Under the pieces are notes generated by a model. It saw nothing but the letters and a program-made list of their open reading frames with translations, made no database searches and was not told the DNA's origin. 64,000 nt of DNA from Streptosporangium roseum DSM 43021 (GTDB taxonomy: Bacteria; Actinomycetota; Actinomycetes; Streptosporangiales; Streptosporangiaceae): the NCBI RefSeq assembly GCF_000024865.1, contig NC_013595.1:9300001-9364000 (forward strand). Direction: 5' to 3'. Made by a program: the position numbers and the translations under genes. Shown here piece by piece: positions 35,834 through 43,508 of the stretch. Within the stretch, counting starts at the first letter, position 1; each line of letters opens with the position of its first letter.

Positions 35834-37416
35834 ACGTCCGCCACGGCCTGCGCCCCCTGCCCGCCGCCACCCCGGCGACGGGCTTCGGCAAGCTCCGGGT
35901 CGGGCAGTGGTTCCTGCTCGCGGGGGTGTTCATCCTGATGGTGTTCACCGTCGCCGGCGCCTTCACCGTCATCTCGATCGAGGAGACCCGCGAGGCCAGG
36001 GTGGCCGTGGTGGACGTCGTCGACCCCGCGGCGCTGCGCGCCCTGGAGATCTCCAACGCGCTGACCTCGCAGGAGAGCTCGGTCCGGGCCTACGGCAGGA
36101 CCAACGAGGAGGCGTCCCTCCAGGACTACCGCAAGGCGGTCGCCGCGGAGGCCGGCGCGCTGACCGCGATCGACGGGCTGATGTCCCGGATGCCGGAGAA
36201 GCGGACGGTCGCCGCCGAGGTCGCCCGGCTGAAGGCGGCCGGAGAGGCCTGGCGGCGCGACTACGCGGAGAAGCTCATCGCCTCGGTGCCGACGTTGAAG
36301 ACCGAGGCCTCCAACCGGCAGAACGCGCCCGTCAACGCCGCCCGCTTCACCGAGATCCGCCAGTCGCTCACCGCGCTCCAGGACCACCTGAACCGGCTGC
36401 ACGTGGAGGGCGGCCTCCGGCTGGAGAGGGGCTGGCAGGCTCTCTACCTGGCGCTCGGCGGGGTGGCCGGTGTGCTGGTCCTGGCCGGGATCGGTTCCGT
36501 GCTCATCGTCCGGCACGCCGTACTGCGTCCGATGGCGGAGCTGAACGGCCAGGTCCGCGCGGTCGCCCAGGGAGACTTCGAGCACAAGCTCAGGGTCGAG
36601 CGCCCCTCCGAGCTGGCCGAGCTCTCCAGCCACGTGGACGCCATGCGGCGCCGCATCCTCACCGAGTGGCGGCGGGCCTCGGAGGCGCAGAGCAAGCTGG
36701 AGGAGCAGACGACGGAGCTGCGCCGCTCCAACGGCGAGCTGGAGCAGTTCGCCTACGTGGCGAGCCACGACCTGCAGGAGCCGCTGCGCAAGGTGGCCAG
36801 CTTCACCCAGATGCTCGACCAGCGCTACGGCGACCAGCTCGACGACCGTGCCAAGCAGTACATCGCCTTCGCCGTCGACGGCGCCAAGCGCATGCAGCTA
36901 CTGATCAACGACCTGCTCGACTTCTCCCGGGTCGGCAGGCTCGGCGGCGAGCGGACCGCGATCGACACGGGCCTGTCCCTTCAGGCCGCGCTGAACAACC
37001 TCGCCGTGACGATCGAGGACGCCGGGGCCACGATCAGCTCCGACGACCTGCCCACCGTGCACGGCAACCGGGCCCAGCTCACCCAGCTCTTCCAGAACCT
37101 CGTCGGCAACGCGGTCAAGTTCCGCTCGCAGGAGCCGCCGCGGATCCACATCGGAGTCCGGCGCGACGGGGACATGTGGGAGTTCTCCTGCGCCGACAAC
37201 GGGATAGGCATCGAGAGCAAATACACTGACAGGATCTTCCTGATCTTCCAGCGCCTGCACGGGCGCGACGTCTACGCCGGCACCGGCATCGGGCTGGCGC
37301 TGTGCAAGAAGATCGTCGAATACCACGGCGGCCGGATCTGGGTGGACGGCGAGGAGCCCGACAGACCCGGCACGACCTTCCGCTGGACCCTTCCTTACGG
37401 AGATACGGATGAATGA
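35830..37416 (+). CDS. Membrane sensor histidine kinase with CHASE3-like sensor and HAMP
   Basis: The 528-aa kinase starts at TTG 35830, overlapping the upstream stop by 4 nt. It has TM1 at about 28-52 and an extracytoplasmic helical CHASE3-like region at about 53-195. TM2 lies at about 203-228, followed by a HAMP domain (VLRPMAELNGQVRAVAQGDF). The dimerisation box has the phospho-acceptor His313 (YVASHDLQEPLRKV). The ATPase domain shows NAVKFRS, DNGIGIESKY and GTGIGLALCKKIVEYHGG. The bacteriophytochrome-like DHp/ATPase pairing matches the Rcp1-like regulator encoded next. Confidence 0.9.
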   Translation: MNVRHGLRPLPAATPATGFGKLRVGQWFLLAGVFILMVFTVAGAFTVISIEETREARVAVVDVVDPAALRALEISNALTSQESSVRAYGRTNEEASLQDYRKAVAAEAGALTAIDGLMSRMPEKRTVAAEVARLKAAGEAWRRDYAEKLIASVPTLKTEASNRQNAPVNAARFTEIRQSLTALQDHLNRLHVEGGLRLERGWQALYLALGGVAGVLVLAGIGSVLIVRHAVLRPMAELNGQVRAVAQGDFEHKLRVERPSELAELSSHVDAMRRRILTEWRRASEAQSKLEEQTTELRRSNGELEQFAYVASHDLQEPLRKVASFTQMLDQRYGDQLDDRAKQYIAFAVDGAKRMQLLINDLLDFSRVGRLGGERTAIDTGLSLQAALNNLAVTIEDAGATISSDDLPTVHGNRAQLTQLFQNLVGNAVKFRSQEPPRIHIGVRRDGDMWEFSCADNGIGIESKYTDRIFLIFQRLHGRDVYAGTGIGLALCKKIVEYHGGRIWVDGEEPDRPGTTFRWTLPYGDTDE

Positions 37417-37858
37417 CCTGCGCTGGATCGACGTGCTCCTGGTCGAGGACGACCCGGGCGACGTCCTGCTGACGCGGGAGGCGTTCGAGCTCAACAAGGT
37501 CAGGAACAAGCTGCACGTCGTCAACGACGGCGAGCAGGCCATGGCCTTCCTCCGCAAGGAGGGCGAGTACGCCGACGCGCCCCGGCCGGACCTGATCCTG
37601 CTGGACCTCAACCTGCCCCGCAAGGACGGCCGCGAGGTGCTCCAGGACATCAAGGGCGACGAGCGGCTCCGCGGCATCCCCGTGGTCGTGCTGACGACCT
37701 CGGAGTCCGAGGAGGACATCCTGCGCAGCTACAACCTGCACGCCAACGCCTACGTCTCCAAGCCGGTGGACTTCGACCAGTTCATCAGCGTGGTCCGGCG
37801 GATCGACGACTTCTTCGTCACCGTCGTCAAGCTGCCCAACTCCGACCAGCACTACTGA
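37409..37858 (+). CDS. Single-domain response regulator (Rcp1-like)
   Basis: This 149-aa receiver domain has no output domain: LLVEDDPGDVLLTREAF, phospho-Asp66 in ILLDLNLPRKDG, and Lys in YVSKPVDFDQF. The start ATG 37409 overlaps the kinase gene by 8 nt. It is the third member of the phosphatase-kinase-regulator operon, probably a shuttle or sink for phosphoryl groups. Confidence 0.92.
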   Translation: MNDLRWIDVLLVEDDPGDVLLTREAFELNKVRNKLHVVNDGEQAMAFLRKEGEYADAPRPDLILLDLNLPRKDGREVLQDIKGDERLRGIPVVVLTTSESEEDILRSYNLHANAYVSKPVDFDQFISVVRRIDDFFVTVVKLPNSDQHY

Positions 37859-37959
37859 GCCGGAGCGTTCCCGCCGCCCAGACCGGGCTGACCGAGAATC
37901 TCCCTGGAGACCCGCTCAGCCCGCAGATCATGGCAGGTCGATGGCCTCTGCCTGACTAA

Positions 37960-37975
37960 CGTGACAGGAATCACA
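37960..37975. promoter_or_regulatory. CRP/GlxR-like site upstream of the second sdh operon
   Basis: CGTGA-N6-TCACA differs from the consensus TGTGA-N6-TCACA at one base, and the GTGA/TCAC core is perfect. It is about 180 nt upstream of the anchor-subunit start. Crp-family proteins are known to control sdh genes in mycobacteria and corynebacteria. Confidence 0.45.
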
Positions 37976-37989
37976 TCCGGTCAGTGAAA

Positions 37990-38011
37990 ATGTGAGTGAC
38001 CCTTCTCACAT
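37990..38011. promoter_or_regulatory. Second inverted repeat upstream of the second sdh operon
   Basis: Perfect 7-bp arms ATGTGAG and CTCACAT are separated by 8 bp, just downstream of the CRP-like site. The spacing differs from CRP (N10 between TGTGA and TCACA), so another regulator is possible. Confidence 0.4.
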
Positions 38012-38154
38012 AACCCCCGGGCTCCGTCGTAACGTATCCCCACCAATATGCGCGCGCACGTGTGAGCCGGCGCGACCATGGCCCAGCGCGCGGCACAACT
38101 GAAACGACCCGGACCCTTGGCGAGCGGGGTCCGTGGGAGGTGGAGAGGTCACCG

Positions 38155-38940
38155 ATGACCCAGACAACGGCCGACAGCCCGGCCAGAAGACAGCGTGCGC
38201 AGATCAAGGAGCGCACCCTGCGTACCGACCAGTGGTGGCGCTATCCACTGATCACCTTCATCATCTTCACTGCGTTCCTCGTCTACGCCACGTGGGCGAT
38301 CTTCGACACGGACTACTTCGTGTCCCCGTATCACGCTCCGTTCGCGTCCCCGTGCCTGGCGACCAGCTGCCCGCCGGAGTCGCGCCTGTTCGGCTTCGCG
38401 CCCTTCGGCGACTGGTACACCCTGCCTCCGGGCCTGCTCATCCTGGGCCTGCCCGCCGGCTTCCGCTTCACCTGCTACTACTACCGCAAGGCCTACTACC
38501 GGGGCTTCTGGCTGTCGCCCCCGGCGTGCGGGGTGAACGAGCCGCACAGCAAGTACACCGGTGAGTCCCGCTTCCCGCTGATCCTGCAGAACGTCCACCG
38601 CTACTTCTTCTACGCGGCGATCGTGGTCGGCCTGGTCCTCGCCATCGACGCGGTGAAGGCCCTCATCGGCAACCCGACGGGGCTCGGGACGTGGATCCTC
38701 ATCGCCAACGCCGTACTGATCAACCTGTACACGCTGTCGTGCCACTCCTGCCGTCACATCACGGCCGGGCGGCTGAACCACTTCTCCAAGCACCCCGTCC
38801 GCTACAGGGCGTGGGGCTTCGTCTCCAAACTCAACGCCAAGCACCAGGAGCTGGCGCTGATCTCGATGTTCTCGGTGATGGGCGCCGACCTCTACGTCCG
38901 GCTGGTCGCCAAGGGCATCATCAACTTCCCGTTCGCATAA
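38155..38940 (+). CDS. Succinate dehydrogenase membrane anchor, Rv0249c type
   Basis: The 261-aa protein starts at ATG 38155 behind GGAGAGG. It has five hydrophobic helices and Tyr/His-rich loops (GDWYTLPPGLLILGLPAG, RFTCYYYRKAYYRGFW, SCHSCRHITAGRLNHF). This is the unusual fused anchor of the mycobacterial Sdh1 type, unlike the b558 anchor at 32558-33319. The operon order is anchor, flavoprotein, iron-sulfur protein. The 296-bp upstream region holds two candidate operators. Confidence 0.9.
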   Translation: MTQTTADSPARRQRAQIKERTLRTDQWWRYPLITFIIFTAFLVYATWAIFDTDYFVSPYHAPFASPCLATSCPPESRLFGFAPFGDWYTLPPGLLILGLPAGFRFTCYYYRKAYYRGFWLSPPACGVNEPHSKYTGESRFPLILQNVHRYFFYAAIVVGLVLAIDAVKALIGNPTGLGTWILIANAVLINLYTLSCHSCRHITAGRLNHFSKHPVRYRAWGFVSKLNAKHQELALISMFSVMGADLYVRLVAKGIINFPFA

Positions 38941-38949
38941 GGATCTGCT

Positions 38950-40842
38950 GTGGAAATCGAGCGTCACGAATACGACGTCGTCGTCATCGGCGCCGGCGGA
39001 GCAGGACTGCGGGCGGCCATCGAAGCCCGCCAGCAGGGCAAGCGGACGGCGATCGTCTGCAAGTCGCTGTTCGGCAAGGCACACACGGTCATGGCCGAGG
39101 GCGGCGCGGCCGCGGCCATGGGCAACGTCAACAGTGCCGACAACTGGATGGTGCACTTCCGTGACACCATGCGCGGCGGCAAGTTCCTCAACAACTGGCG
39201 GATGGCCGAGCTGCACGCCAAGGAGGCGCCGGACCGGGTCTGGGAGCTGGAGGCGTGGGGTGCGCTGTTCGACCGCACCAAGGACGGCAAGATCAGCCAG
39301 CGCAACTTCGGCGGGCACGAATATCCCCGGCTCGCCCACGTCGGCGACCGTACCGGCCTGGAGCTGATCCGCACCCTGCAGCAGCGCGTGGTCGCGCTCC
39401 AGCAGGAGGACGAGAAGCTGCACGGCGACGCCGAGGCCTACATCAAGGTCTTCCAGGAATGTACGGTGACCCGCCTGCTCAAGGACGGGGACGCGATCTC
39501 CGGCGCCTTCGGCTACTGGCGGGAGAACGGCAAGCTCATCCTGTTCGACACCCCCGCGGTCGTGCTGGCCACGGGCGGCATCGGCAAGTCCTACGTGGTG
39601 ACCTCCAACTCCTGGGAGTACACCGGGGACGGCCACGCGCTGGCGCTGCTGGCCGGGGCGAAGCTGATCAACATGGAGTTCATCCAGTTCCACCCCACCG
39701 GGATGGTCTGGCCGCCGTCGGTCCGCGGCATCCTCGTCACCGAGTCCGTCCGCGGTGACGGCGGGGTGCTGAAGAACTCCGACGGCAAGCGCTTCATGTT
39801 CGACTACATCCCCGAGGTGTTCAAGGACAAGTACGCCACCACCGAGGAGGAGGGCGACCGCTGGTACACCGACCAGGCCAACAACCGCCGTCCCCCGGAG
39901 CTGCTCCCCCGTGACGAGGTGGCGCGGGCCATCAACTCCGAGGTGAAGGCCGGCCGCGGATCCCCGCAGGGCGGCGTCTACCTCGACGTCTCCAGCCGGC
40001 TGCCGGCCGCCGAGATCGTCAGGCGGCTGCCGTCGATGCACCACCAGTTCAAGGAGCTGGCCGACGTCGACATCACCAAGGAGCCCATGCAGGTCGGCCC
40101 GACCTGCCACTACATCATGGGCGGCGTGGAGGTGGACGCCGACACCGGCGCTGCGGACGTCCCCGGGCTGTTCGCGGCCGGCGAGGTCTCCGGCGGCATG
40201 CACGGCTCCAACCGGCTGGGCGGCAACTCGCTGTCGGACCTGCTGGTGTTCGGCCGCCGCGCGGGCGCCGGAGCGGCCGCGTACGTGGACGGGCTCGCGG
40301 CCCGCCCGAAGGTCTCCCCGGATTCGGTGGACACCGCGAAGGCGGAGGCACTCGCCCCGCTGGAGCGCGCCGGCGAGAACCCCTACGAGGTCCACCACGA
40401 GCTGCAGCGGACGATGAACGAGCTGGTCGGCATCATCCGCAAGGCCGAGGAGGTCACCGAGGCCCTGGAGGCGGTGGGCAAGCTGAAGGAGCGGGCCCGG
40501 GGGGTCGGCGCGGTCGGCAGCCGGATCTACAACCCCGGCTGGCACCTCTCCCTCGACCTGCGCAACATGCTCCTGGTCTCCGAGTGCGTGGCCAAGGCGG
40601 CCCTGCTCCGCCAGGAGAGCCGCGGCGGTCACACCCGCGACGACTTCCCGGGCATGTCGTCCGAGTGGCGCCGCAAGATCCTGCTCTGCGGGCTCTCCCC
40701 CGACGGCTCAGGCGTGACCGTCGAGGAGAAGGTCCAGCCCGCCATGCGCGAGGACCTGATCAAGCTGTTCGACCGGGACGAGCTGAAGAAGTACATCACC
40801 GAGGATGAGCTGGCCGACTTCGACGCGTTGGTCAAGGAGTAG
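38950..40842 (+). CDS. sdhA: Succinate dehydrogenase flavoprotein subunit, Rv0248c type
   Basis: The 630-aa subunit has a GTG start at 38950, 9 nt after the anchor gene. It shows VIGAGGAGLRAAIEARQQG and a FAD attachment region that reads GKAHTVMAEGGAAAAMGNV. Further marks are HPTGMVWPP, GGVEVDADTGAADVPGLFAAGEV and HGSNRLGGNSLSDLLVFGRRAG. It is clearly distinct from the first SdhA in this window in all these blocks. Confidence 0.94.
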   Translation: MEIERHEYDVVVIGAGGAGLRAAIEARQQGKRTAIVCKSLFGKAHTVMAEGGAAAAMGNVNSADNWMVHFRDTMRGGKFLNNWRMAELHAKEAPDRVWELEAWGALFDRTKDGKISQRNFGGHEYPRLAHVGDRTGLELIRTLQQRVVALQQEDEKLHGDAEAYIKVFQECTVTRLLKDGDAISGAFGYWRENGKLILFDTPAVVLATGGIGKSYVVTSNSWEYTGDGHALALLAGAKLINMEFIQFHPTGMVWPPSVRGILVTESVRGDGGVLKNSDGKRFMFDYIPEVFKDKYATTEEEGDRWYTDQANNRRPPELLPRDEVARAINSEVKAGRGSPQGGVYLDVSSRLPAAEIVRRLPSMHHQFKELADVDITKEPMQVGPTCHYIMGGVEVDADTGAADVPGLFAAGEVSGGMHGSNRLGGNSLSDLLVFGRRAGAGAAAYVDGLAARPKVSPDSVDTAKAEALAPLERAGENPYEVHHELQRTMNELVGIIRKAEEVTEALEAVGKLKERARGVGAVGSRIYNPGWHLSLDLRNMLLVSECVAKAALLRQESRGGHTRDDFPGMSSEWRRKILLCGLSPDGSGVTVEEKVQPAMREDLIKLFDRDELKKYITEDELADFDALVKE

Positions 40843-40844
40843 CC

Positions 40845-41606
40845 ATGAGTTACAAGGCGAAGTTCCGCGTGTGGCGGGGCGAGGGCGGCGAGGGCAAGCT
40901 TGAGGACTTCACCGTCGAGGTGAACGAGGGCGAGGTCGTCCTCGACATCATCCACAGGCTCCAGGCCACGCAGGCTCCCGACCTCGCGGTCCGCTGGAAC
41001 TGCAAGGCAGGCAAGTGCGGCTCCTGTTCCATGGAGATCAACGGCAGGCCCAAGCTCGGCTGCATGACCCGGATGTCCACCTTCACGGAGGACGAGACGA
41101 TCACCGTGACGCCCATGCGGACGTTCCCGGTGATCAAGGACCTGGTCACGGACGTGTCGTTCAACTACCAGAAGGCCCGGGAGATCCCCTCCTTCACCCC
41201 GCCGGCGGACGTGAAGCCCGGCGAGTACCGCATGCAGCAGATCGACGTCGAGCGGTCCCAGGAGTTCCGCAAGTGCATCGAGTGCTTCATGTGCAACAAC
41301 GTCTGCCACGTGATCCGTGACCACGAGGAGAACAAGACCAACTTCGCCGGCCCGCGCTTCCTCATGCGGATCGCCGAGCTGGACATGCACCCCTACGACG
41401 TGGCCGATCGCAAGGACTCCGCCCAGGAGGAGCACGGCCTGGGCTACTGCAACATCACCAAGTGCTGCACCGAGGTCTGCCCCGAGCACATCAAGATCAC
41501 CGACAACGCGTTGATCCCGATGAAGGAACGCGTGGTCGACCGCAAGTACGACCCGCTGGTCTGGCTCGGCAGCAAGATCTTCAAGCGCTCCGGCTCGAAG
41601 AGCTGA
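40845..41606 (+). CDS. sdhB: Succinate dehydrogenase iron-sulfur subunit, Rv0247c type
   Basis: This 253-aa subunit starts 2 nt after the flavoprotein gene. Cluster ligands lie in NCKAGKCGSCSMEINGRPK...C ([2Fe-2S]), CIECFMCNNVCHV and CNITKCCTEVCPEHI. It completes the plus-strand operon and is followed by a strong hairpin. Confidence 0.94.
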   Translation: MSYKAKFRVWRGEGGEGKLEDFTVEVNEGEVVLDIIHRLQATQAPDLAVRWNCKAGKCGSCSMEINGRPKLGCMTRMSTFTEDETITVTPMRTFPVIKDLVTDVSFNYQKAREIPSFTPPADVKPGEYRMQQIDVERSQEFRKCIECFMCNNVCHVIRDHEENKTNFAGPRFLMRIAELDMHPYDVADRKDSAQEEHGLGYCNITKCCTEVCPEHIKITDNALIPMKERVVDRKYDPLVWLGSKIFKRSGSKS

Positions 41607-41613
41607 CCCCCCT

Positions 41614-41652
41614 CGGCAGCGCCGGCCCGCCTCCCCGCGGCCGGCGCTGCCG
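41614..41652. terminator. Hairpin terminator after the second sdh operon
   Basis: Perfect 14-bp arms CGGCAGCGCCGGCC / GGCCGGCGCTGCCG with an 11-nt loop lie 8 nt after the sdhB stop. It may also serve the convergent cluster on the minus strand. Confidence 0.85.
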
Positions 41653-41843
41653 CGTCTCCGCGACGCCCTCCGGCCATCGCGTGACAGGCGGTCCGAACGG
41701 CCCGCGACGCGGGTCGACGACTTCGGCGCCCGTTTCCCGGCGGAGGCGGACGACCTCGCCGCTCCGTGCCGCCGGCACCTCTCCCCATCGGGACACGGTC
41801 GCCACCGCCCGTACGGCGGCGGCTCCGGATCCGCTCCCGGCGG

Positions 41844-43454
41844 CTACTTGGGACGGCGGAAGAGGCCGCGCCTCTTCTTGCCGGTGTCCTGGCCTGGGAG
41901 AGGGTAGACCGCCGTGCTGGTGGGCTCGGAGGGCGGCGGGCCGATGAGGGGGTCCTGGCCGGGGCCACCGGCGTGCGGCGGCTCCAGCGGGAACGGCGCG
42001 CCGGGGAACTCGCCCGGCCCCTGCGGAACGGGACCGTCCTGGAAGTCACGCCCCGGCGGGAACTGCGGGCCGGGACCGTACAGGGGCTGCGGCCCGTCCT
42101 GACGGCCGGAGCCCTGCGGGAACTGCGGGCCGGGACCGTACGGGGGCTGCGGCCCGTCCTGGCGGGGGGACTCGGGGTCGTACGGGAACGGCGCGCCTTC
42201 CGAGGGGAGGGCCCCACCGTGTGACCCGGGGCTCTCGAGGAGGGAGCCTTCCGGCCCGCCGGACTGCGGGTGGTCACGGAACTGCTCCGGCGCAGGGGGG
42301 AACGGCTCCTGGGCGTGGCCGCGGACATGCGCCGGCTCCTGCGGGAACGGCGCGCCGGGGAACTCGCCCGGCCCCTGCGGGCCGCCGTACGGCTGGGCAC
42401 CCCGGTCCTGGAACGCGGCCGGCGCGGCGTCCGGGCCCGCCTGCATGTAGGGCGCCTGCCCGTACTGCTGCTCCACGTAACCGGCGGGCGGCTGCTCGTA
42501 GCCCGGCTGGGGCAGGTAGGCCGTCGGCTGCTCGTACGACTGGGGATACTGCTCCGGCGCGTAGCCCTCCGGGTAGACCGGGGCGTACATCTGCATGGGG
42601 ACGAAGCTGATTATCGGGGCGTAAGCCGCACCGCCCTGGTAGGCGCCGTGCGGGAAACCCGGTGCGGGACCGTAGCCGGGGCCGGCGGGGTAGCCCATCG
42701 TGCTCATGACGTCGCCGCGCTGGTGCCCCAGGGCGCGGGGGCCGGCGCGGCGGATCGCCGCGGCGTGGGCCAGGCGGCGCAGCCTGCCTTCGAAGATCAG
42801 CACGGCGAACAGGACCAGGAGCACGAGGATCAGCGCCGGGATGGCGAGCTGGCCGCTCAGGGTGGCCCCGTCGAACTCCGAGCCGGCGTTGCGGATCTCG
42901 TAGGGCACCGCGGCGGGCGCGGTGTCCTCGAACGTCGGGCTGACGGTCGGCTCGGCCGAGGCCGTGGGTAGCGCCGGGCTCTGCTCGGTGGTGGGGAATT
43001 GCGGTTCCGTCGCCTCCTCGGGCTCCGACGTCGGCGACGTGGCGACGACGGGAGGCGGCACGACGGGGTCGGACGTCGGGACCGGCGGGGCGGTCGTCTC
43101 CGGCGGGGCCGTGGTCTTGGGGGGCTTAGGCGCCTTCGTCGTCGGGGGGACGGTGACCGTGGTCACCGTCTTCTGCGGCGCCGGAGTGGTCGCCGTCTCC
43201 TCGGGGTCGTCGGTGACCGTGACGGTGACGACCGGCGTGGGCTCCTCGCACGGAGCCCCGGGGTCGACGTCACAACCGGGGATCTCGGAGGGGTTGGCGA
43301 CGATCAGCCGGACTGCCGCGCCCGCGGGGGTGGAGGCGGTGAGCGGCGCGGTGGCGAGCAGCACCACCCCGCTCAGTCCCAGGGACATGACAACGGCGGA
43401 GACGGCCGCCGTACGCCGTGATCGCGTCACCGGTGCCCTCCGCGGATTTCCCAT
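41844..43454 (-). CDS. Pro/Thr-rich two-helix membrane protein, last gene of the T4SS-like cluster
   Basis: In this 536-aa protein an N-terminal hydrophobic segment (about 17-45) precedes a Thr/Pro/Val-rich extracytoplasmic region (70-185) with TTVTVPPTTKAPKPPKT-like runs. A second helix lies at about 208-232 (LAIPALILVLLVLFAVLIF). A long Gly/Pro/Gln/Tyr-rich cytoplasmic tail follows (240-520) and ends in basic KKRRGLFRRPK. The tail contains two near-identical DNA repeats with 60-bp period and a distant copy of a GPGEFPGAPFP block. No enzymatic motif is visible. It could be a scaffold linking wall and cytoplasm; the function is unknown. Confidence 0.75.
   Translation of the reverse strand: MGNPRRAPVTRSRRTAAVSAVVMSLGLSGVVLLATAPLTASTPAGAAVRLIVANPSEIPGCDVDPGAPCEEPTPVVTVTVTDDPEETATTPAPQKTVTTVTVPPTTKAPKPPKTTAPPETTAPPVPTSDPVVPPPVVATSPTSEPEEATEPQFPTTEQSPALPTASAEPTVSPTFEDTAPAAVPYEIRNAGSEFDGATLSGQLAIPALILVLLVLFAVLIFEGRLRRLAHAAAIRRAGPRALGHQRGDVMSTMGYPAGPGYGPAPGFPHGAYQGGAAYAPIISFVPMQMYAPVYPEGYAPEQYPQSYEQPTAYLPQPGYEQPPAGYVEQQYGQAPYMQAGPDAAPAAFQDRGAQPYGGPQGPGEFPGAPFPQEPAHVRGHAQEPFPPAPEQFRDHPQSGGPEGSLLESPGSHGGALPSEGAPFPYDPESPRQDGPQPPYGPGPQFPQGSGRQDGPQPLYGPGPQFPPGRDFQDGPVPQGPGEFPGAPFPLEPPHAGGPGQDPLIGPPPSEPTSTAVYPLPGQDTGKKRRGLFRRPK
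42058..42162. repeat. 60-bp tandem repeat in the Pro-rich membrane-protein gene
   Basis: Two 45-bp blocks encoding DGPQPxYGPGPQFP recur with exactly 60-bp period (42058-42102 and 42118-42162) and differ at very few bases. Confidence 0.8.
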
Positions 43455-43508
43455 ACAGAACGAGTCAAGGAAAATACTAGTTGGGCAAAAGTAACAGCAA
43501 AGTGCTTT

